Of a DNA stretch of 64,000 nt, positions 12,350 to 24,507 are shown piece by piece. The position numbers and the translations under genes are program-made. The stretch spans positions 370,819 to 434,818 of the forward strand of contig CAJNOP010000087.1 in assembly GCA_905250075.1 (NCBI GenBank). The letters run 5' to 3'. Below the pieces are notes generated by a model. That model made no database searches. It was not told where the DNA came from and saw only the letters and a list, made by a program, of their open reading frames with translations. Source of the stretch: Rotaria sp. Silwood1 (lineage: Eukaryota > Rotifera > Eurotatoria > Philodinida > Philodinidae). Numbering within the stretch: the first letter of the stretch is position 1; each line of letters begins with the position of its first letter.

Positions 12350-13247
12350 AAATTATCTTCGACCTTGTGACGTGCCGTGAAGCTGTTTCTTAACGTAGAC
12401 CGTGAGATAATTGGTTGTTTTCATAATTGAAGAGCTTTATCATTGCATTTTCGACACCATGCATGTTTTATTCCTGTACCCTCCATTTTACATGGGTTTT
12501 GTTTGTTTGGAGAAATGACTCTATTAATTTTCTATTCATTAGATTGATATTTTGAGAAATTCAAATAAAATCTTGAAATATCCAAGATTTTATGAATAGT
12601 CATCTCTCATCATAAAGCTTTTTTCTGAAGATGAATCCATGAAAACATAGAAAGAAATTTAACAATTTATCGGATAAAGAGGTTGCCTAATTGATGATGA
12701 TAATACATTAAAAAGATATTATTAATGAAGTCTCATGCATCATTCTATGCTAGGTTGTTTTAACGGTGAAAAATATATGAAAACTAGTTTATAATGTCTT
12801 TTTAATGTGTTTTTGTGGTCAAAACGGGTACATCTCTTTTCATTAAATTTCTGCATGTTTTTACAAGGGAAACATTCATGCAATTTTCGTTGTTTTTTGT
12901 TCGAAACCGGAATAAATTCTGTATCTCGTTTTTTTTTCCTAGTGTATACATTGCAGTATTCATACATCATTAGAAACATTCGAAAAGCCCTTCTTTTAGT
13001 GATGTTCACAATATGCATCTCGTTGATATCTGCAACGGCAAGTTGCAACTAGTTCGATCATCATGTGTTGCTTTCTGAGCAAATCATCTAACTCAAATAA
13101 TATTATTTCAGATTCTAATCTGACACATACAATGTCATGTCATTCACCATTTTATATTCGCTGCCATTTTTTTCTGTTTTATCGTGACTTCACATTCGAA
13201 CATTTTATTATAGAAATTACACTGTTAGAAAACGAGACTTTTCTTCT
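12350..13247. other. Spacer with weak coding traces
   Basis: On the minus strand, 12740-13048 can be read as a 102-codon frame with two Cys and several Lys/Arg, and 12420-12510 as a short Cys-containing run ending HAWCRKCNDKALQL. Neither matches a family I can name, and an equally long frame exists on the plus strand, so no gene is called. They could be relics of a zinc-binding protein. Confidence 0.3.
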
Positions 13248-13748
13248 CTACATTTTGGCACCATTGTAATTTGTAAACGCACCGTGATACATCAGCTCGG
13301 TTGGACCTTGAAATTTAAGAATGACTTGATAGTTGCTATCCGAATATTGAATGAGTGTGCTATCAGTCGTTGTCACCTCCGTTTCTTGTTTATTGAACAC
13401 TCGATACACATGTGATATGACATTTTTTAGAAGGTGATTGTCAATGCCAATCATGTAGACTTGTTGTTTTTGTGTGAATGGTGTTTCAATGATAATCGTC
13501 AAGTTGTTGAGCGGATAGAACCAGAATAAATGGATTGAATCACATGAATTTGAAATATTTGTGTTAGTCAAATCGAGTGTCGACGATTTGCAATCATTAT
13601 CAAAGCTGACCATACCTGAGCACATGTCGTGTATAACAAATTGAGGATCACATGAGTCATCAACGTTGCCTGTAAAGGATACACTCATCAGGACCGTTGT
13701 TAGCATCCAAGTTGCAAGCAGTATGTAGAAATTAATAGCAGAAAACAT
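13248..13748 (-). CDS. Secreted or membrane-anchored protein of unknown family
   Basis: A single-exon frame of 166 codons starting at ATG 13746-13748. Residues 6-24 are hydrophobic and fit a signal peptide or N-terminal anchor. The remaining ectodomain has Cys at 33, 43, 53 and near 69, and N-glycosylation sites (NIS, NLT). It is rich in Ser, Thr, Asp and Asn, like the other surface proteins in this window. Codon choice is more balanced than in the spacers, supporting a real gene. I do not recognise a domain. No splice sites within the frame are needed. Confidence 0.6.
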   Translation of the reverse strand: MFSAINFYILLATWMLTTVLMSVSFTGNVDDSCDPQFVIHDMCSGMVSFDNDCKSSTLDLTNTNISNSCDSIHLFWFYPLNNLTIIIETPFTQKQQVYMIGIDNHLLKNVISHVYRVFNKQETEVTTTDSTLIQYSDSNYQVILKFQGPTELMYHGAFTNYNGAKM

Positions 13749-15169
13749 TGTGACAAGGAATACCTTGTTCGATTTTCACACAATGCGATTAACACAAAGA
13801 AGCAATGCAAAGAATGACAACACAGAAAATAGAAACAGATGTCAGGGATCTCATACACATGCACACAAGAGGAACGATCAAATTACAAAAAATACTTAAT
13901 CATCATTATCTTCACTTTAAAAGCAGTGTCGATTTTAATATTTTCATTATGTTGAACTAATATTCTTCTCGACAAACTAATGTTCGCGCCAAACTCAAAG
14001 AAGAGTAGATGTAAGCTCAATAATTCGAGAATGGCAATAATTAGCGACCTACGTACGATTTTCAGCAATCGAAAGAGGAGAACTCAGCATGTCTTTTTCT
14101 CGGAAAATGTTTAAGAGTGTGTCAGTGGGGTTAGAGTTCGTATAATATATTCACTCACTCACTTCCACACACACATCGCAATCCATTTCTTTTCTCATTG
14201 TGACGTAGTGTCATGACTTGGAATTATCCTTATTCACTGAACTGATTCTGTTGGATATTTCCTATGACATCATCTTCGATTGTACTATTTTATTTGAAGT
14301 TTTTCTATGTTGTTGTTTTCCTTTTTTGTCTGTAGAATATTCCTTTATCGTTCTTTAAAATACTCCCTCTATCACACTCTCTCTATGTATATATGATTCG
14401 TTCTTTGCCTAGAGGTGTATGTTCACGTACCTCAAGACGTGACACTCATACTACTTTGAAATATACAATTTAGACTTCAATTTATTCTGAATTAGATCTT
14501 TATGCTAATGAATTATATAGAATACCTATCGAGATATGTGTGTCAGAGTGTGTGTTAGGAAATTTCATCGATCATAGGAGTGAGAAACGTTATTGATAAG
14601 ATCAAGTTGGAACTAAATATGATACAAAATTATTTATTTTTTCATTGTTTAATGAATACAATGAATAATCAATGTGATGGCCGTTCGGGCTCTTTACTGC
14701 ACGCAATCGAAATGCATACGACTATAGAAGAGTTCCAAATATATCACTGTTAATTTTCATTTTTGTCAAAACATTTGAAATGTGTGGTGTGGGTGTTACT
14801 ATTATTTTTCACATCTACTCACACCGACACTCATGCGTAGAATACTAAAACATCGAACGAATGATACATATCACTGACTTCATTTTATTGATCATGTAAG
14901 TGAACCTAATAAATTTTCGCCTAAACTTAATTTATTGGAATCTAACATATTCATGTCATCGGTAGAATTCGTCGATTAAAATGAATATTCCATTTCGATT
15001 ATTCGATTTATTGATATTTAAAAAAATGTAAGAAAAACGTGATACACAAATTTCTAACTATAGGAAAAATAATACAATGAAGGATTAGAGTGTTTAATTA
15101 AGAGTAAAAGAGGAATAATATAATAAAATGGCTTAATATTCATAAGGTTAATGTGTGATTAATAATAGT
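13749..15169. other. Gene-free spacer
   Basis: AT-rich. It contains one hairpin (listed at 14781-14833) and a weaker G-rich/C-rich pair at about 14116-14175 (GTGTCAGTGGGG ... CTTCCACACACACA). No coding frame is supported. Confidence 0.5.
14781..14833. repeat. Telomere-motif hairpin
   Basis: TGTGTGGTGTGGGTGTTACT, an AT-rich loop, then CACATCTACTCACACCGACA. The G-rich arm is exact TGTGGG-like; the C-rich arm is degenerate. Confidence 0.6.
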
Positions 15170-18100
15170 TCATGGATTAGCAAGTTCAGTAACTTCTGTT
15201 TGTGACAGTTCTCGATTATAAATATAGAGCTCATCGATTGAACCCTGATAAGCAGTATCTATAGAACCATAGTAACAACTTAAGCCATAGCCTATATAAA
15301 GTTGTGCAAATGTACCACTCGCACTAAATGATACACTCCCAGTAGCACCAAAACGAACTCCATTGGCATACAATGTGTATCCATTTGATGAACTATATGT
15401 CAATGAAATATGTGTCCATGTATTATGCTCTATAAATGGTCCTGTCATCAACGATGGACCGTTATAAGAGCTGCTAACAAAGAGCTGTCCCACTAATCCA
15501 TTCGATGAGTAAATACCAAGCAAATTTTCACATTGGTATAAGTTAGAACTTGCAGATATCGTCTGAATAATGGAAAAACTGCTGATTGTCGATGGATTTA
15601 TCCACAAAGCAATTGAAAATGATTTACCATTAATAGTGCCCTGAGGAATCTGATAAAACCCATAAGCTCGAAAGTAGGATGATGATGATGATCCAAGAAA
15701 ACTCATTGCTTGATTGACACGTCCAGTAACTATGACTGTATTAGTCGAACTCCCATTTAGTCCGTTAGGCCCACTATCAATAGTTGGACTTGGTGTATCA
15801 AATGAATAATAAGCCATTAAGGATGCATCTCGTAGAATTTCTGTTGAAGATTTTACTTTTGTTGTTAAGAAAACATTATCAATATAACCGTTAAAATAAT
15901 TTGTAGTGGAATAAACTTGAGTTGAACCAATATGAATACTTCCATTTTTTCCTTGGTAAGGCTCTGCATTTGACTTAATAGCGTCTTGAACTCCATTGAT
16001 ATATAATATTTGTTGTCGTGTTTCATAATTGTAGACAAATGCAATATGATACCAATTAGAATTTGATAAAGTCGTTGAACCAGACAAATCATTAACAGTA
16101 AAACCAATATACAAGCGACTATTTCGGATAATTAAATACAAGCATTGATTGGAACAGGCTGAACATTGACATTGACCAAATATCCCACGATCAACGGTAG
16201 ACGTAAGTGATGTAGGATAAATCCAAGCTTCGATGGTGAAACTTGTATAACTTAAATTAAAAAATGATGTCGAAACCAGAAATGATTGACTCGATGTTGA
16301 AACTAAATTAAGTGCTTGACCATGTCCAACATATGGTACACTAGTTGAAGTCGAAGAAGTATATCCTGCACTATTTATTAGTTGACCGTTATAAGCACCA
16401 TATGAATCTGCTATTGTGTTATCGAAAGTCCAATAGGCAGAAACAATTACTGAAGCTACAGTAGTTGTTGTTGTCGTTGATTCTATATAAAGAAATAGCG
16501 AATAGATTAATCAGTTATTGAATAAATTTGCCATCACATAAATTTTACATTTCTTTCATTTATAGAGTGCACTTTCAGCACTATAGATTATATGTAAGAA
16601 CTTTTTCGTGAATAATTTTAGACAATTAAGATTGAGTTTAATGTTTAGAACAAGTCAAAGATGATCTATAGCAAATTTACCTGTTCGTCTCGTAAGTAAT
16701 ACACTCAGAACAATTGTAACGATAATAACAGTAGCAGTTATCAAAGATGCTGAAATACCCACTATAACCTTTTTTCTTGTTGACCATCTGCCAAAGAAAT
16801 GAATAAGATTAGTGCAAATAAAAATGAAAAGAATGTTACTTTGATGTAGTGGGTACTTCATTGAGATTGCTTATTGTTGATGCTTGTTCTTGAATTGTTG
16901 GTTTGTATTTTTGCATATGAAGAGATGATGGAGGTACCGGTGAAGTGGACATCTAAGAAAGGTAAATAATTGGTTTATTAAGTTTTCAAAATATTTCATT
17001 TACTTTTGGATGATGTTGATTGGGATAACTGGTTTCTTTAATATGATTCAGACGAATATTTTTAGGTTCTTCCAATGTTGAAGAAGGTTTTCCTTCATGA
17101 ACTTCACCATGAGGACGAGCACTTCTACTTATTTGTTTTTCGAAGGGCTGAAACAATAATATTACAGATTGTAGTTTTAGAAAAAGAGATAAGGATGTGA
17201 GACGCTGGTAGAGTGAGTTTGCGATGCAAATCGAGACCGAGACTTACAAATAAAACTTTGTGTGGATTGAAACCATAAGATAAAGATTTGCTGAGGCCCG
17301 GGTCAGGACTACACTTGATTTATAGAACTTATAAACGTTATCAAGAAAAAGAAAGGTTACCATTACATGACTGGAATTGAAACCATGCAAAATCGATCTT
17401 ATGAACCTCTATGTGCTGATATAGGTGTTTATCACTCTACATTTGTCAGTGAATCGAAGACTTTCACGTACATCCCTATCCTATGTTATTTTGAACGATA
17501 GTATGGTAATGGTAACACTAAAAGAATTGCTCATAAAAACAATGATAGACTCATAGTTTTTAAGGTAATTTCAAGGTATTCAGGTGTGTAGGTAGTTGTG
17601 CGTGCGTGTCTGTTGTTTAAGATAAGAACTACGTCCACCCGCAACAGACATACACACCTATTGACACATCCACAGTTGCATCTTAAAGAGAAATCTAAAC
17701 AGGAATTTTAGAAAAACGAATATAACAGTTTCAATATTTTATTTTGTTTCAATTGATTATAAATAAGAATTATCTATCACTTGCAATAGGCGCGAAGTCT
17801 GTATTGACGACTTTGACAAATATTGAAATATAGAAAAGTTTCAATGCATTATGAATATCAGTAGTGTCAGGTTATGATTCCTCCTGTATTGAAAAGCAAT
17901 TCTGAGATAAAATCAAAACTCTTTTTTTTTTATGGCTAGACAGATTTTCATGCCTTGATGTAAAACTACTAAGTATTTACTCGGCATTGAAGGATACTAA
18001 GGAATGAATTTTTAATAGAACAATATTATCAATGTATCAATATCATTATATATTTTCAATTAACGACGAACCTGGTTTTTAATAGACTGCTGATTTGGCT

Positions 18101-18200
18101 GTTGTTCAATATCGGATCGAAATTCATAATCATCTGAGTGAGCATGGATTGATCCTCGACGAACCATACCGATTTTAACTGAATGAAAGACTTTTTTCAT
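15170..18200 (-). CDS. Type II membrane protein with two LamG-like (jellyroll) domains, five exons
   Basis: Exons read on the minus strand: 18200-18072, 17147-17004, 16952-16840, 16787-16681 and 16482-15170. All four introns have GT-AG ends and the phases match, giving about 600 residues. The N-terminal 125 residues are charged and probably cytoplasmic. One transmembrane helix follows (KKVIVGISASLITATVIIVT). After a short Thr linker come two LamG/concanavalin-like domains, each starting YWTFDNT / YYSFDTPSP-like and carrying FTIEAWIYP or FSIALWINP, WYHIAFVYN or WTHISLTYS, and YIDNVFL or SIDELYIYNREL. Such domains bind carbohydrate or matrix ligands outside the cell. The 924-bp first intron is unusually long here and carries a telomere-motif hairpin. 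The start is the first ATG that keeps exon 1 open; an upstream exon cannot be excluded. The gene looks intact. Confidence 0.88.
17582..17675. repeat. Telomere-motif hairpin in the LamG gene's first intron
   Basis: AGGTGTGTAGGTAGTTGTGC and GTGTCTGTTG, a loop, then CAACAGACATACACACCT. The outer arms AGGTGTGT / ACACACCT and the inner CTGTTG / CAACAG pair precisely, making a strong 10-18-bp stem within spliced-out RNA. Confidence 0.75.
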
Positions 18201-19142
18201 TGTTCTACGTGTAAAATGATGATTATTATTTGAATTTTTGTATTTTGGTTATAGAGCACAACTGTTTTTCTTTCTTATAAATTCTCCTATTTATTCAATA
18301 TTGTTTTTAATTATATTCAATGTCAACATATCCAGCTGAAAGAGTAAGACCAAATGTACACATACAAACAATGTCTATCTGTGCTTTTCTGCTTACAGAA
18401 GGCGTTTAGAACAAAAGTTACTGTGATTTTTGGTTTTTGTTTTTTTTTCCTTTCTTATTATGTCTTGAGATAATATATAGAGAAACGTTTTTTCATCAGT
18501 AGGAATCGATATATAATGGCAAGTGTAACAACAATACTGCTCTTTTTTTTTTAAGAATTTGGTTCATTTTTAACAGACTTTTTTGACGTCGGCGAAACGA
18601 AAATATTGTGCAAATTTTATTTGATTGTTCTTCTTTCATTCTGTGCCACAGTTCATTAAAATTCAAATAATCACTCAAATCAAAGGAATGTGCATTGGAT
18701 GGTTCGTAGGCTCTAGATGAATATTATTTAAATATAAAGCCTCGTATGGCTTTTTTATTATAAAGTTTTCATTGTTGACTTGATCGAATGAAAACAATTC
18801 ATTGTTTGCTACATATTAGGCTCATTTGAATTTTTATTTTAATCATCTATGAAAAGCAAGGGATTATATCCAAAGAATATTATAGAAAGACCACTGAAAT
18901 AATTATTTTCTTCAAAGACAATGCAATGAATCATATTGATGAAAAAATAAAAAGAATAATCTTTATAGAATTGCATATGAATATGCTCTAGAATGTTTGC
19001 TTCTCATAAACAAGTTCATCTAGTAGCAAAGACTTAGAATAGAGATTTAGACTAGAAGAGTGGAAAAAGTCTAGCTTCTATCTTACACTAGCACAATAGT
19101 TATCAGAATGTAAAGGTATAGGTTAATCTTCGCTTAGTTCAG

Positions 19143-19207
19143 GATGTGTGTGTAGGTGTGGATAAAAGCCATACTAACATCCACATCCACTTACATTGAC
19201 AACCACA
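19143..19207. repeat. Telomere-motif hairpin
   Basis: GATGTGTGTGTAGGTGTGGA, a loop, then ACATCCACATCCACTTACAT and ACAACCACAT. Its GTGTGGATAAAAGC segment is repeated as an isolated half-copy near 59578. Confidence 0.65.
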
Positions 19208-20380
19208 TTATTGACTGGAAAATTTATTGGTCCAAACTTTTGTTGATACTTAGATCTGTTCAACCTAATAATATTGTAAAAGGTTAAATATTTAAAAACT
19301 TCCAATTTTCCGACAGTTTATGCAATCGAATCGACTTTTGAATATGAAGTATCTTAATAACGAAGCAATCTTTTCAGCTAAAATATGTTCTGTTTAATTC
19401 TCCAGTTGATACTTAACCGATTGAAATTTCATAAAAATAATTGTAACTCAGCTTCAGAAGCGTTAGACAGTTCGTTTAATGTAATATTTTGTATTTTATA
19501 TAATAAATAAAAATAATAAACTAATGACCATATGTAAATGTTGTAATTCATTATCGTTAATAGAAGTAAAAAAATATACAAATATAATAAGATGATATAA
19601 TGGTTTAGCACGTTATATTCAAATTTCATTGCTTTCTATATGAAATGATATATAACAAATTTATAAACAAATCGTTATGGATATTTATCTTAAAAAGAAA
19701 ATTGAAAATTCTTCACAAGATATTTTTCACCGATATTGACCTGTGAAATAATGTGTATTGCTTGATTACGTTAATTTTTTCCAGTAGATTCACCAAGATA
19801 ATGAATAAAATTATTGAAAAATTATTCAACAAAACATATAATGGTTGAAGATAACTCTTGTTATTATCAAGGTCGATTTCTTTCTGATAGAGAAATACAC
19901 TCGTTTTTTCTACACATAATAATACAATGTAGAAAAATAAATGTATTAATATCTTAATATTCTTTTATATCTTAAAATATCTACAATTATCAAATTAATT
20001 CACAATCGAACTACGTCATTGACGTTGATATTACATAATAACCTCTGCAAGTAATGACAAAAATCATTGATTTGAACAAGCAGAACCGATAAAACAAAAT
20101 ATGAAATTCTTCGAAATAAAAATAAGAAATAGATTGCATTTAATTCGAAAGAAACATATTAAAAGAAAAACTGGCAAACTTTGTTTTTTTTTTCTTTTGT
20201 CCGTTCTTTCCACTTCGTGTTTTGTTACGACAACGGAACATGTGACTGAAAGGAATTTTCTACTTTTTTCTCTCTCACTCTTACCCATAGGTACCTGTTC
20301 ATATTATCATTGATGATGAATGATAATATATTTAATTAATGTATGAAAAAATTAAGCTTAATCCACACATATAAATTGAG

Positions 20381-20460
20381 ATGGGATGTGAGTGTGGATG
20401 TTATTCTACTCTTTAACGACACCCACTCAGATACCTACACCCCCAAGCACAACCACATCT
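20381..20460. repeat. Telomere-motif hairpin
   Basis: GATGGGATGTGAGTGTGGAT, a loop of about 20 bp, then ACACCCACTCAGATACCTAC, ACCCCCAAGCACAACCACAT. The outer GATG(T)GG / CCACATC arms pair. Confidence 0.65.
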
Positions 20461-21419
20461 TAAGCTAGCCACTACTTAGCTAGGAAGAAATTTAAGAGAG
20501 ACCGTTACAGAGTAGGTGTGACCTATCTTACGTAAAGCGTAGATATCTTCAAATTCGTTTTGCTCCTGTTTAAAAAAGATCTCGTAAATAGAATCAAATG
20601 ACATCATTGAAAAACCAATACATTAGTCGCAATTAACTGATCACTATATGTTAAAATCGTAACCATAATTCTATCTATATTTCTGCAGTTCAAGATTTTG
20701 AGCTAGATAGACGTTAGCTATCCTATTTGTGATACAGTCAACAATGATCATGTCATGAGAAGATAAATAATCATAATGACATGATTGAATCAAATTGAAA
20801 CACTGATTTTAATCTTCTTTCAAGAAGTGCTCTTCGACTATTTTTCAGTCTTAATTCGCCATTCACATACGAACTACTTATTCAAACAAATGAATTTTAA
20901 AAATCATTTTGTAACAATGTAGACATGTTTACTTCATTAAATGATGGAAATTGAATATTCCTGTCTCTGCTGATGATTTTAGAATTATTATTTCAACGTA
21001 CAATGTTCATACAGTATTAAATTTTTCAATATAAAAGAGTTCAATTGTATGAAATTAATCTTACATCTCCGTAGGAAATATCTTTAAAAGGCTTCAAAAT
21101 TTTACTTTTTCAATTTTATGATTGACACTTATGAAATTACTTTATTTGTTGTATGCTTTGTCCATTAGATGTGTTGAGTTGCTATTAAAAGTAGAAAAAA
21201 AAACATTCATAGTTGTCAGTCATGCTGTACATATTTTTCCTTTGTTATTGTGTTGTTTTTTCTTCTTCCGACTTGTACATGATGTCATAAATGTAAAAAT
21301 GATTTGTCATCAGTTCAAGTAAGGTAATATTAAGCAAGTCTTTTTTTCTAATCTTTTCTGTTGAAATATATATTAATACAATTCATCGTTCATAAAGCTT
21401 CTTATAAAACAACGAAATA

Positions 21420-22109
21420 ATGGCTACCCGCAAATACAGACTTGCTCAACCGACATTATTAGATGATAATTTCTATAATGTGCATCCAACCACAAACTCA
21501 TTCAATCAAATCGTCATCGATCTTAGAAAACAGCCTCAACATGACAACTATCCTTTCAGGAATGGTAATATGCAGCGGACGTCAATAAATAGATTTTCAC
21601 ATCAGCAGTGGAGAACAGATTATATGGAGGAACTAAGAAACCCTCACCGTGTAACACGAACTACGCGAAACTATCCAATAATTGAACAGCCTTTACCACA
21701 AAAACAGAGAAAAAAACATCGATGTGATTGTGATTGCTGTGACAATCATGGAAATTCAAATTGTTCCAGTATCGATTGCTTTTGTTGTGGAAGTTGTGTT
21801 GACGATGATAATAATCAATCAACATGTTGTGATTGTAATGGAGACACTTGTTGTTCTGCGGAGGATGGATGCTGCTGCTGTAATTGCGACACTTGTTGGT
21901 CTGCGGAGGATGGATGCTGCTGCTGCTGTAATTGCGACAATTCCGACAATTCCGACTGCGATTGCGGCGATTGCTGCGATTGCGGCGATTGCTGCGATTG
22001 CTGCGATTGCTGCGATTGCTGCGATTGCTGTGGCTGCGACTGTGGTAGCTGCGATTGCGGTGATTGCGATTGCGGTGGTGGCGACTGCATTGGTTGTTGT
22101 TGTTTTTGA
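21420..22109 (+). CDS. Protein with a cysteine/aspartate-rich repetitive tail
   Basis: 229 codons from ATG at 21420 (context AACGAAATAATGG). Residues 1-100 are of ordinary composition with many Arg, Asn and Gln and a basic patch KQRKKH just before the tail. From residue 102 to the end the protein is nearly all Cys, Asp, Gly and Ser: about 60 cysteines, ending CIGCCCF and a TGA stop. The tail at DNA level is an imperfect TGCGATTGC-type repeat, so it may vary in length between alleles. Cys/Asp-rich tails can bind metals, as metallothioneins do, or mediate membrane association by acylation; neither is shown. There is no signal peptide. The frame is preferred over the Gln/Ser frame on the other strand because it alone extends into a non-repetitive N-terminus with a start codon. 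Confidence 0.65.
   Translation: MATRKYRLAQPTLLDDNFYNVHPTTNSFNQIVIDLRKQPQHDNYPFRNGNMQRTSINRFSHQQWRTDYMEELRNPHRVTRTTRNYPIIEQPLPQKQRKKHRCDCDCCDNHGNSNCSSIDCFCCGSCVDDDNNQSTCCDCNGDTCCSAEDGCCCCNCDTCWSAEDGCCCCCNCDNSDNSDCDCGDCCDCGDCCDCCDCCDCCDCCGCDCGSCDCGDCDCGGGDCIGCCCF
21925..22080 (+). repeat. Tandem 9-bp (TGCGATTGC) expansion within a coding region
   Basis: About fifteen degenerate copies of GCGATTGCT / GCGATTGCG. In the sense frame each triplet pair encodes Cys-Asp or Cys-Gly; on the antisense strand the same DNA reads as Gln/Ser repeats. It is GC-rich against its surroundings. Confidence 0.85.
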
Positions 22110-22216
22110 CTGCGCTGGCGTTTGCTGTGGATTTTGTTTTCAATATGCTTTATTTCTTGTAGTTGACATAGGTCTTTCTTTATTTTACAATAAATTCGAG
22201 CTATGTGAATCTAAGC

Positions 22217-22262
22217 CTGTGGGTGTGCATGTGAACGGAGAATCTAAACACACTCACATCCA
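22217..22262. repeat. Telomere-motif hairpin
   Basis: CCTGTGGGTGTGCATGTGAA, a short loop, then AACACACTCACATCCAG. It lies about 110 bp past the stop of the cysteine-rich gene, probably in or near its 3' UTR. Confidence 0.65.
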
Positions 22263-22508
22263 GCTACTTCTCCCCCCAATAATGATATCTTTATTCAGCA
22301 TCTTTCAATATTTTACTTTTTATTTTTTTAAAGTTTTTTCAACCAAAGTTAGTTGAGAATTACCATTCAATTCAATTCATCTGAAAGATTCTTTTCTACA
22401 ATTATTTTTAAAAGATGAAACTAGGTTACGAAAACCTTCACTGGATTCTAAAAAAAGAGTAGATTGCTTTTCTATTCAGTAAAACATTGCAGAATAAATG
22501 AGAAAGAT

Positions 22509-22543
22509 ATGGGTGAGAATCTTCTCTACACCCACATCCACAT
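22509..22543. repeat. Telomere-motif hairpin (short)
   Basis: TATGGGTGAGAATCTTCTCT runs into ACACCCACATCCACATTCTC. The GGGTGAGAA / TTCTC and GGGTG / CACCC segments pair with almost no loop. Confidence 0.6.
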
Positions 22544-24507
22544 TCTCAAGGCAAAGTGTTTGATAATGTATAATTTCGATAAGAAACTTGAGAAATATAC
22601 TGTGAGTGCACAGAAAATGTTTAGGATTATTCATAAAACTAAATAACCTCGAGGTAAGAAATATTTTTCTCTTTTCATTTGTGTATGAATAATCACTATT
22701 GCATATATACAAATACTTGAATACTGCGTAGTTGATGATATATTTTTAATAGTATTTATGCAAATATTACTACCTTTGCTGTATTATATCAAGAAGAAAT
22801 AATATTATATAGAGAATGAGTCGATTAGAGATTTTTGTAAAAGAATTACCACTAAATCAACAAAACAGCAACCCTTCACATGAATAGTAATAATGGATGA
22901 AATGTGATATCAAAGCGTATTTTAGTTAAATATTCACAATTCTGTAGAGTATCTTTTTTTTTTTGTTTATTGAAGAATTATAGAAAAAAAACAAGTGTAT
23001 AAAAAGGTATTATTCAGTATTTAAAGGTATTTTAGAACGAATAAGTGCAAACAGTAGATTCTTTACAATATAAATTCAAATTAAGGTAAGCTTTTATGTT
23101 AATATTTTCATTGAAAGGTGGTACAGTGATACTGATTTAAATGACACAGACTATCTCTTGTTAAGATTGGTGATTTCAATCGGTATAAACAATATCAGCG
23201 TATAGTTGAACTCATTTCGTTCAGATGTTTAAGACCACAGTTACGAAAGTAAATGATAAATAAAAACAATGATTTATTATTATGAAATGTTTTGAAATGT
23301 AAGTTAAGAATACAAGTGAAGCATTTGGGACACAGTTTCTCAATTTCAATTTCCTTCCACCGTAAATTTTTTCATCTTTCAAACGAATAATATTAGAACT
23401 TTTGCGAAAATCATATATTATTTCCATCATCGTCTATTAAATTTTGCTTCCTAGATAAAATGTATCAGTCGAAACTTCACTTCACTTGTTATGTGACGTT
23501 ACAATTAGAGATACACGTCATTTGAGAGTTTCAGATAAAAGTACATTACATCTGCACTTGCATGAATCGAATAAACATAAAATTATGGTTTAAAAAAACG
23601 ATTTTAAAGTTCAAAAACAGCTGTCTTTCTCAAAATGAAATAGTGAAGGAGAACAAGGTTCCCAAGGAGAGATAGATGTCTCGATTCAGCATCAGTGTAC
23701 AGTTGAAAACCTATCCATCCTTATTTTAAAAATGGGTTTCATGTGATGGACTTCGTCATAGGAGACATGTCATTCGACTATCAAAAAATACTTCTGAAAA
23801 TAAAAATGTTTTCAGTTTTTTTTCCGTTTAGAGATGTATACTAATACATCTAAATTCTGTCTTAGTTGAATAGTAAAAATTGAAAAAAAAAACTAGTCTA
23901 TTTTTAATTACTGAATCTGACGTTGATACATTACATTTCTTCAAGGATAATAGTTTTAGAATTGACATAATAAGTAATTGCAGCTAATTTCAAACATGCA
24001 ATTTACGACGACCTAATGTTTTTCAAAAATGACATTGAATAAGAAATAGAAATGTGATATTAAGCGTGCAGTGAATCTAGTTTCTATTTTGTGAAATTTG
24101 AATCTAACTCCTCTGCTTCTCTGATGGTAATTAAGAATTAATCACTTTGTTCACAGATCTATATTTATTCTAAAAGATGGAATACATAATTAATATTTAC
24201 AGTAAGATTTATAGTAGTTCGGGATGTACATGTTGATTCTTGTACAAAACCTATCCTTGAGGTTGGTATGACGATCGTGCAAAATGTAAGCACATATGAA
24301 TATACCTATTATAGGGTTGCAATATATACCGAGACTGTATATTAAAGAGGAACAGCGGTGATTTTGTGTCTCAGAGGCACTTATTCATATCATACATGTG
24401 TTATATACGAGAAATTGTGTTTAAATATTCAGAACAAATACGCTAAAATACTTAAAAAATTATAATTATTACTATCTATTTTATCTATTTAGTATTCGTA
24501 ATATATC
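22544..24507. other. Gene-free spacer
   Basis: AT-rich. The frames at 22464, 22476 and 23221 lack family features. A TATA-like ATATATAC and the TATTAAAGAGG context near 24330-24350 could belong to the promoter of the peptide gene that starts at 24508. Confidence 0.45.

Larger units (their letters stand above)
18201..21419. other. Gene-free spacer with two hairpins
   Basis: Long AT-rich stretch between the divergent LamG gene and the cysteine-rich gene. Short frames at 18496, 19429, 20064, 20101 and 21122 have homopolymer-driven composition (runs of Leu, Phe, Lys) and overlap one another on opposite strands, so none is called. Confidence 0.5.

Noticed and set aside
12189..12380. Plus-strand frame across a hairpin
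   Set aside because: Overlaps a simple-repeat hairpin and has no family features.
12740..13052. Facing frames on both strands, one with a possible zinc-finger-like CFPCK ... H
   Set aside because: Cys/His spacing does not fit a C2H2 finger, and the opposite strand is equally open.
21661..22356. Gln/Ser- and Ala/Ile-rich frames overlapping the cysteine-rich gene
   Set aside because: Alternative readings of the same 9-bp repeat; they lack a plausible N-terminus.
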